From NCBI GenBank assembly GCA_031271275.1, contig JAISWA010000261.1:1-11583 (forward strand): 11,583 nucleotides of DNA, written 5' to 3'. Positions 5,902 through 11,583 of the stretch are shown piece after piece. Made by a program: the position numbers and the translations under genes. The notes beneath the pieces are model-generated. The model had not been told where the DNA came from. It ran no database searches and saw only the letters and a program-made list of their open reading frames with translations. The DNA comes from Clostridiales bacterium. Lineage in GTDB: Bacteria > Bacillota > Clostridia > Lachnospirales > WQUN01. The stretch's first letter is position 1; every line of letters begins with the position of its first letter.

Positions 5902-7761
5902 TTGGTAAGTGTAATAATGCCCGCGTACAACGCGGAAAAAACGGTCGAGGAGTCGATGCGCTCCGTTTTCGCGCAGACGTATAAAGATTATGAACTCCTC
6001 GTTATAGACGATTGCTCAAGCGATAATACCGTTGATATTGTCAAGCGCCTGATTTATACTGAAGCTGTTGATAAGCCAAACGCGCGGCTTTTGCGTTTGG
6101 GCAAGAACGCCGGCGTCGCGGCAGCGCGTAACCACGGCGTCGCCAACGCCAAAGGCGAATGGGTCGCGTTCCTTGACAGCGACGATTTATGGCGCGAGGA
6201 CAAGCTTCAAAAGCAAATGGAATTTATCCGGGCGACCGGCGCAATCATTTCCTATACCGCTTCCGCGTTTATAAACGCGGAAGGCGTTTTTTTTGACTAC
6301 GTGCTTCCCGCGCGGTATGAACTTGATTACAGGGATTTACTCAAGGCAAATTTACTTTCCTGTTCGTCGGTGATTGTCAGACGGGATATTATCGATAAAA
6401 TAAAAATGCCGGACGGGAATTTGCATGAGGATTACGCGGCTTGGTTGAAAATTTTAAAAGAATATAAATGCTTCGCCTACGGCTTAAACGAACCGCTGTT
6501 GATTTACCGGTTGTCGGGAAATTCAAAATCCGCCAACCGATTCAGGTCGGGGATGATGAACCTCAACACCTATAAGCATCTCGGTTATAATTTTTTTATA
6601 TCTTTTTTATTTACATTTCGCTATTTTTTTTATAGTATTAGAAAGCGGTATTATATTTACAGCGGACATGCTCCCCTGCTACCCACCTTAAAAAGCTTTG
6701 CTTATACAAAGATACTGCCTTTATTCCGCCAAAAACTCCCGCTGCAAAAAAGTTTCTCAGAAAATTCCGCGACGCAGCCTATCGCTATTATTTGCGATGA
6801 AATGACCTGGCAGAATTTTTCACGGGAAGCGGCATTGGTTTATTTAACGCCGAAGAATTGGGAAACCGCGTTCGAGCTGCCGCATAATAGGCCTCGCGTG
6901 TTTTTTTGTGAGGCGGCTTGGAGCGGCAGCGCGCAAAGCGGTTCATGTTGGCGCGGGCAAATTTATGATGACCGGCGTACCGGATATGAAAACCGCCACA
7001 TACTTCTTAAAATTCTTGCCCGTTGTAAAGCCGATGGCATTCCAACCGTTTTCTGGGCAAAGGAAGACCCGGTATATTTTAAACATCACATTTATGATTT
7101 TACCGATACCGCACTGCGATTCGATTGCGTCTTAACCACTTCGGAGGAATGCGTAGAAAAATATAAGGGACTGGGGCACACGAACGTATGTTTATGGCCG
7201 TTCGGCTTTTCACCGGAAATTTTTCATCCGCCGTCTGATGAAGCTACTCCCCGTGAGCATGTTGCCATTTTCGCGGGCAGTTGGTATTCCGGTCAACCGG
7301 TTCGTTGCGCCGACACGGAAGCGCTTTTTGATTTTATACTTTCCAAAGGCATACCGCTTCGGATTTACGACCGTAACCGCATACGAGGGCGTTCCACCAA
7401 ACCGTTCCCGCAAAAATATCAACAGTACGTCAACGATTCCGTAGATTATAAAGCGCTCGGCGATTTATACAGAAGCGTCGAATACGTCGCAAACATCAAC
7501 ACCGCCGGGGATTCCGCGACGATGTTCGCGCGGCGGGTATATGAGATTATGGCTTGCGGCTCAGTTGTAATCAGCAATGATTCAAAAGGAATGCGTAAGC
7601 AATTTAACGGGCGGGTATGGTTCACCGGGGAAGAAAGCCCATCAAACTTTCCGGAATTGCGCAAAAAAAATATTGACGAAGTTTTCTTAAAACACACAAA
7701 CGCGGCACGGCTGCGATATTTACAGGAGAGATTTTTATCATGTATGAAGTATGCGTTGTAG
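5902..7761 (+). CDS. Two-domain glycosyltransferase (GT2 + CgeB-like)
   Basis: With this start the protein has 619 residues. Residues 1 to about 225 form a GT-A family 2 transferase: VSVIMPAYN at the N-terminus, D36-D37 for the nucleotide, DSDD at 92-95 for the metal, and E176-D177 near the catalytic base. An aromatic, basic stretch (about 229-255) follows, typical of a membrane-touching GT2 tail. From about 293 on it resembles the CgeB-like GT-B group: the FWAKEDPVYF segment, D-x-V-L-T-T-S-E-E-C, and a YEIMACGSVVIS nucleotide-sugar site with E548. It likely adds two sugars to a surface glycan at the inner face of the membrane. GGAGG (5891-5895) abuts ATG 5896 but is six bases from TTG 5902, so I chose TTG. 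It overlaps the next gene by 22 bases. Confidence 0.85.
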   Translation: MVSVIMPAYNAEKTVEESMRSVFAQTYKDYELLVIDDCSSDNTVDIVKRLIYTEAVDKPNARLLRLGKNAGVAAARNHGVANAKGEWVAFLDSDDLWREDKLQKQMEFIRATGAIISYTASAFINAEGVFFDYVLPARYELDYRDLLKANLLSCSSVIVRRDIIDKIKMPDGNLHEDYAAWLKILKEYKCFAYGLNEPLLIYRLSGNSKSANRFRSGMMNLNTYKHLGYNFFISFLFTFRYFFYSIRKRYYIYSGHAPLLPTLKSFAYTKILPLFRQKLPLQKSFSENSATQPIAIICDEMTWQNFSREAALVYLTPKNWETAFELPHNRPRVFFCEAAWSGSAQSGSCWRGQIYDDRRTGYENRHILLKILARCKADGIPTVFWAKEDPVYFKHHIYDFTDTALRFDCVLTTSEECVEKYKGLGHTNVCLWPFGFSPEIFHPPSDEATPREHVAIFAGSWYSGQPVRCADTEALFDFILSKGIPLRIYDRNRIRGRSTKPFPQKYQQYVNDSVDYKALGDLYRSVEYVANINTAGDSATMFARRVYEIMACGSVVISNDSKGMRKQFNGRVWFTGEESPSNFPELRKKNIDEVFLKHTNAARLRYLQERFLSCMKYAL

Positions 7762-8966
7762 GGCTTGGTTATATCGGGCTTCCCACGGCTTTAATGCTCG
7801 CCGCGCACGGCAACCGCGTCGCGGGGGTTGATTATGACACGCATCTAATCGAAACCCTTCGTTCCGGCAAAGTTACTTTTCAAGAAGACGGTTTGGAAGC
7901 GCTTTTCGCGCAAGCGTTGTCCGGTGATATACAGTTTTTTACGGAATATCAGAAAGCGAATTATTATATAGTTGCGGTCCCAACCCCCTTTGATAAAGAC
8001 ACCAAAAAAATCGACCCTTCCTATGTGATAAACGCGGTCGGAAGCGTGCTTGATGTCTGCCCCAAAAGCGCGGTCATCATTATCGAGTCTACGATTTCAC
8101 CGGGTACAATTAATAAATTCGTGAGACCGTTTATACAAAGCCGGGGGTTCAGCGTCGGGGACGACATCCATTTAGTTCATGCGCCTGAACGGATTATACC
8201 CGGCGCCATGATTCGTGAATTAAAGCAAAACTCACGCATCATCGGTTCCGATTCAAAAGAAACCGGCGAGGTCGTGCGGAAAATATACGCGACCTTTTGT
8301 GAAGGCGAAATTATACTGACCGATATCCACTCCGCTGAAATGTCTAAAGTCGTTGAAAACACCTTCCGTGATGTTAACATTGCTTTTGCCAACGAGTTGG
8401 CGAAAATTTGCAGGCAGGACAATCTGGATGTTTACGAAATAATAAGAATCGCGAACATGCACCCCCGCGTGAACATTTTGAGCCCCGGTCCCGGAGTCGG
8501 AGGGCATTGTATTTCCGTAGACCCTTGGTTTCTTGTGGGCGACTACCCCGGTTTAAGTTTGTTAATCCATGAAGCGCGAAAGATTAACGACTCAATGCCG
8601 GCTTTTGTGTTGCAGCGCGTTCATGAAATTATGAAAGAGAATAATTTAACCGACATCAGCCGGGTAGGCTTTTACGGCATCACCTATAAAGAGGATGTGG
8701 ACGATATCCGGGAAAGCCCCACCCTGCAGCTTTTTGAAATAATGCAAAAGCATTTGGGCGGCGGGGTAAAATTTTACGACCCGCTATGTAAGCCAGACAT
8801 TTTGCCGGGGCAGGTTGCGGATTTTGACACATTCCTTGACAGCTGCGATATTATTGTTATCATGGTTGGACATAAACAAATTCTGAACAATATGCCGCGA
8901 CTTGAAGGAAAATGGATTTTGGATACCCGGGATGTGTGTAAGATGCCGGGCGTATTTAAACTGTAA
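7740..8966 (+). CDS. wecC: UDP-N-acetyl-D-mannosamine dehydrogenase (WecC-like)
   Basis: This 408-residue NAD-dependent enzyme of the UDP-glucose/GDP-mannose dehydrogenase family is of normal length. It oxidises a UDP-hexosamine, most likely UDP-ManNAc, to the uronic acid. Visible are the Rossmann motif GLGYIG (8-13), a VPTP segment, APERIIPG, K203 in the S-K-V-V-E-N-T-F-R-D-V-N helix, and the catalytic cysteine C257 in GPGVGGHCIS. The APERIIPGAMIREL and VDPWF segments are closer to WecC/WbpA-type N-acetylhexosamine dehydrogenases than to UDP-glucose dehydrogenase. A UDP-GlcNAc or UDP-GalNAc dehydrogenase remains possible. No epimerase partner (wecB) lies in the window. Its start is inside the preceding gene, with ggagag nine bases upstream. 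Confidence 0.87.
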   Translation: MYEVCVVGLGYIGLPTALMLAAHGNRVAGVDYDTHLIETLRSGKVTFQEDGLEALFAQALSGDIQFFTEYQKANYYIVAVPTPFDKDTKKIDPSYVINAVGSVLDVCPKSAVIIIESTISPGTINKFVRPFIQSRGFSVGDDIHLVHAPERIIPGAMIRELKQNSRIIGSDSKETGEVVRKIYATFCEGEIILTDIHSAEMSKVVENTFRDVNIAFANELAKICRQDNLDVYEIIRIANMHPRVNILSPGPGVGGHCISVDPWFLVGDYPGLSLLIHEARKINDSMPAFVLQRVHEIMKENNLTDISRVGFYGITYKEDVDDIRESPTLQLFEIMQKHLGGGVKFYDPLCKPDILPGQVADFDTFLDSCDIIVIMVGHKQILNNMPRLEGKWILDTRDVCKMPGVFKL

Positions 8967-8992
8967 AAGTTTTCGAAAGGAATTCTTTTTCA

Positions 8993-10972
8993 ATGAATGA
9001 AAGCACCCTATTCTCTCCTATTGTTTCTGTCATCATGCCTATGTATAACGCAGCTGATTCTATTGGCAACGCTATTAATTCTGTTTTGGATACCTACCGT
9101 AAAAACGATATAGAAATTATTGTTGTCGACGACTGTTCGACAGACGATTCTATGGCTGTCGCAGAGGAAATCCAAAAAGATAATCCAAATATTCACATAT
9201 ATTCTATGCCACAAAACAGCGGCAGCCCTTCAGCTCCTCGTAATTTAGGGATTGAAAAAGCAACGGGTGAGTATATTACATTCCTTGATGATGATGATTG
9301 GGTTAACGCGGATAATTTGATTAAAATGGTGGAATATGCTGATTACAATCATGTTGATTTTTTAAAAGGTTATTTATATGTTGTAAATAATAACGAAAAA
9401 AGCATCCAAAATCGATTACCGTATACTTCGGAATTAAACAGCAATATTATCAAACATTTAATATCACTACAGAGTACAACACAGGATTTTATTGTTCGTA
9501 GAACATTGTTGATGGAAAAAAATTTGCGTTATATTAAAGATTTAAAAATTGGAGAAGATACTGTTTTTATTGCATCTATTTTATCTTGCGCTAATGACGT
9601 TAGATATATAGATAAATATTTTCTCTTTTATAATAAAACAGCTATCAATCTTTCAAGCGTTTCCTCCACACAACATTTTGGAGATCGCGAAATGAATGAT
9701 CAAATTACAGCCTGGGAGCTTGCAGAAGAAATATTATCTAATATTTCTCTTAGTTATTATCATTTAAGATTACATGCTAGTTTTAGAAATCTATTATTGT
9801 CTATCGTGCGTTTTTCCGAAGGGATAAGTTCAGAAACCTTTATACGACTGCACACTTTTGCTTCAATAAATAAAGCTCATTTAAACGGCAAAATGAATTT
9901 ACATAAACGGTATGAAGCACTTTTTCATTCTATATTGGAAGGAGATTACCACGCTTATTTAGATGCAGCAAAAAAGAGATTGTTAATTGCAGGTTATGAT
10001 TTAAAGTTTGTACTTCCAATCATACCATATTTGTCAAATGATTTCTCAATCCGTATAGATGAATGGGAAGGACATGCTGCTCATGATAAAAAGCAAAGTG
10101 AGGATTGTGCCATATGGGCTGACATAATTTGGTGCGAATGGATGCTTGGCAATGCAGTATTTTATAATAAAATCGTAAATAGTAATCAACGAATGGTTAT
10201 ACGGGCACATCGCTTCGAATTAGAGCGTAATTTTGGGTATCAAATAGATTATTCAAAAGTCAGTATGGTATTTGCAGTAGGTTATTATTATTTTGAACAG
10301 TTTTCTTCAAAGTTTTCCATACCAAGAGAAAAAATGCGTCTTTTGCATAATTATGTAGAAGATTCTATATATAAATATAATAAAGCACGACAAGAGCGTT
10401 TTAATATAGGTATGATAGGCATTCTTCCTGCTCGAAAAGGTTTTTATAAAGGCTTGCAGTTACTTGTTAAGCTTAGGGAGCACGATAATCGTTTTAAACT
10501 AACCATTATGGGTGATCGCCCAGAAAATGTTTCATGGATCAATAACAATCCTTCAGAAAAAGAATACTTTGATAAATGCAATACATTCATTCGTGATAAT
10601 CAATTATCAGATTTTGTCGTTTATGGTGGATACAAAGAACGAAGCGTATTATATGATGATATTGATTATGTATTGTCTTTAAGTGATTCTGAATTTCCGG
10701 AATCTTTTCATTTATCTCCTGCTGAAGGAGCCTGCTCCGGTGCAATGGGTCTAATTTTAAAATGGCCCGGCGTCGAATTTATTTATCCTAAGGATTTTGT
10801 TTTTAGTTCTATTGAGGAAATAGAAGAACAAGTATTATTTGCGCTTAAAGATGATGAATTTTTTCACAATCAGGTTTTAAAATTACATGATTTTATAGTG
10901 GATAACTACAGTATTGATAAATTTCTAAAAATTTTAGGGTTTTATTTAAAACAACTTTTTAGTTTAGGATAA
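8993..10972 (+). CDS. Two-domain glycosyltransferase (GT2 + GT4-like)
   Basis: This 659-residue protein starts with a GT2 domain (about 10-240): VSVIMPMYNAA, V-V-D-D with D46-D47, LDDDDW at 98-103, and GED with E188-D189. From about 355 on, a diverged GT-B domain follows: a DIIWCEWMLGN strand, R-A-H-R-F-E-L, an FNIGMIGILPARKGFYKG linker to the second lobe, IMGDRP, and E570-x7-E578 in ESFHLSPAEG as the nucleotide-sugar site of family 4 enzymes. It probably adds sugars to a surface polysaccharide. It follows wecC by 26 bases, with gaaagg before the ATG. Base use is much more AT-rich than in the genes to the left, which suggests a separate origin. Confidence 0.85.
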   Translation: MNESTLFSPIVSVIMPMYNAADSIGNAINSVLDTYRKNDIEIIVVDDCSTDDSMAVAEEIQKDNPNIHIYSMPQNSGSPSAPRNLGIEKATGEYITFLDDDDWVNADNLIKMVEYADYNHVDFLKGYLYVVNNNEKSIQNRLPYTSELNSNIIKHLISLQSTTQDFIVRRTLLMEKNLRYIKDLKIGEDTVFIASILSCANDVRYIDKYFLFYNKTAINLSSVSSTQHFGDREMNDQITAWELAEEILSNISLSYYHLRLHASFRNLLLSIVRFSEGISSETFIRLHTFASINKAHLNGKMNLHKRYEALFHSILEGDYHAYLDAAKKRLLIAGYDLKFVLPIIPYLSNDFSIRIDEWEGHAAHDKKQSEDCAIWADIIWCEWMLGNAVFYNKIVNSNQRMVIRAHRFELERNFGYQIDYSKVSMVFAVGYYYFEQFSSKFSIPREKMRLLHNYVEDSIYKYNKARQERFNIGMIGILPARKGFYKGLQLLVKLREHDNRFKLTIMGDRPENVSWINNNPSEKEYFDKCNTFIRDNQLSDFVVYGGYKERSVLYDDIDYVLSLSDSEFPESFHLSPAEGACSGAMGLILKWPGVEFIYPKDFVFSSIEEIEEQVLFALKDDEFFHNQVLKLHDFIVDNYSIDKFLKILGFYLKQLFSLG

Positions 10973-10977
10973 TCGAA

Positions 10978-11583
10978 ATGAAAAAAAAGGGCATTATTGC
11001 GAATATACAAATAAATTTTGATTATATTGTCTATTATTCTCGTATTATGTTAAAACAAAGAGTAGCAGGCAATTACCTTGGTTTTCTGTGGTTATTTATT
11101 CAACCGCTGATGTTTATGCTTATCTACTCGCTTGTTGTTACTGTTATTTTCAGCAATACCATGAAGCATTTTAATCTTCATGTTCTGATTGGTTTAAATA
11201 CATGGACATTAGTGCAACGAACAATTATGACATCTGCAACAAGTATTACTCGAAATAAAGCAATATTTGAGCAAGTGTACTTCCACAAATTTGTTTATCC
11301 AACTGTCAATATGATGAGTTATGTATACGAATTTTTAATCTCGATAAGTCTTGTTTTTATAATGATGGTCTTTTCGGGTGTTCCATTCACATGGCATTTG
11401 ATAGAAATTATTCCTATTTTATTTGTATGTATGCTTTTTTCTCTAGGTTGCGGTTTAGTAATTGCGCATATTGGCGTTTATTTGTTTGATTTAGCCAATA
11501 TATTGGAATTCGTACTTAATTTTGTTTTCTATTTATCCCCGATAATGTGGAGTTATGAATTCATAGATTTTCGACTTATGTGG
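10978..11583 (+). CDS. ABC-2 polysaccharide exporter permease, partial (Wzm/TagG-like)
   Basis: The frame runs from ATG 10978 to the right edge without a stop, giving 202 residues of a protein usually near 260. The N-terminus has a basic amphipathic stretch ending in LKQRVAGNYLGFLWLFIQPL, a family hallmark of O-antigen and teichoic acid ABC-2 permeases. It is followed by several hydrophobic helices and LSPIMWSYE near the edge. It would form the membrane channel of an ABC exporter together with an ATPase (Wzt/TagH), expected just beyond the window. It starts five bases after the glycosyltransferase stop with agga eight bases upstream, so it is in the same operon. It shares the AT-rich composition of its neighbour. 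Confidence 0.9.
   Translation, partial: MKKKGIIANIQINFDYIVYYSRIMLKQRVAGNYLGFLWLFIQPLMFMLIYSLVVTVIFSNTMKHFNLHVLIGLNTWTLVQRTIMTSATSITRNKAIFEQVYFHKFVYPTVNMMSYVYEFLISISLVFIMMVFSGVPFTWHLIEIIPILFVCMLFSLGCGLVIAHIGVYLFDLANILEFVLNFVFYLSPIMWSYEFIDFRLMW

Noticed and set aside
1..11583. CRISPR array, tRNA or rRNA genes, integrase or transposase genes
   Set aside because: No regularly spaced repeats, no cloverleaf, and no recombinase-like reading frame are visible on either strand.

Overview
The window reads as bacterial chromosome with every supported gene on the plus strand. A short (TalC-type) transaldolase directly followed by transketolase, strong GGAGG-type ribosome binding sites and an RNase H1-type N-terminal domain gene are compatible with a Bacillota (Clostridia or Negativicutes-like) anaerobe. 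This is only an inference from gene content, and no marker gene fixes the phylum.

Layout. Positions 1-558 hold no gene. They contain a 185-bp near-palindrome (142-326), a perfect-arm hairpin (415-445) and the first copy of a split repeat carrying an extended -10 element. Positions 559-1324 carry an overlapping two-gene MNT nucleotidyltransferase/HEPN module of the toxin-antitoxin-like kind. It is bracketed by two copies of the split repeat (490-514 and 1323-1342). Positions 1377-4009 are a translationally coupled talC-tkt operon for the non-oxidative pentose phosphate pathway, GC-rich and ordinary. A consensus-like promoter with two inverted repeats (4030-4085) then starts a unit of uraA-type uracil permease, a 94-residue four-cysteine putative zinc-binding protein, and a 64-residue standalone viroplasmin/RNase H1 N-terminal domain.

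From about 5900 to the right edge lies part of a surface-polysaccharide locus. In order it has a two-domain glycosyltransferase (GT2 plus CgeB-like), a WecC-type UDP-N-acetylmannosamine dehydrogenase, a second two-domain glycosyltransferase (GT2 plus GT4-like), and the first 202 codons of an ABC-2 polysaccharide-export permease (Wzm/TagG type). Together they suggest a glycan containing N-acetylmannosaminuronic acid that is built in the cytoplasm and exported by an ABC transporter. Base composition falls sharply across this locus: one 60-base line in tkt (2281-2340) has 46 G/C, while one in the second glycosyltransferase (9361-9420) has 14. The right part therefore looks like exchanged or recently acquired DNA.

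I did not find a clearly new multi-gene defence system. The most unusual points are the repeat-bracketed MNT-HEPN insertion, the long palindrome beside it, the lone viroplasmin domain in the permease operon, and the pair of fused glycosyltransferases around wecC.
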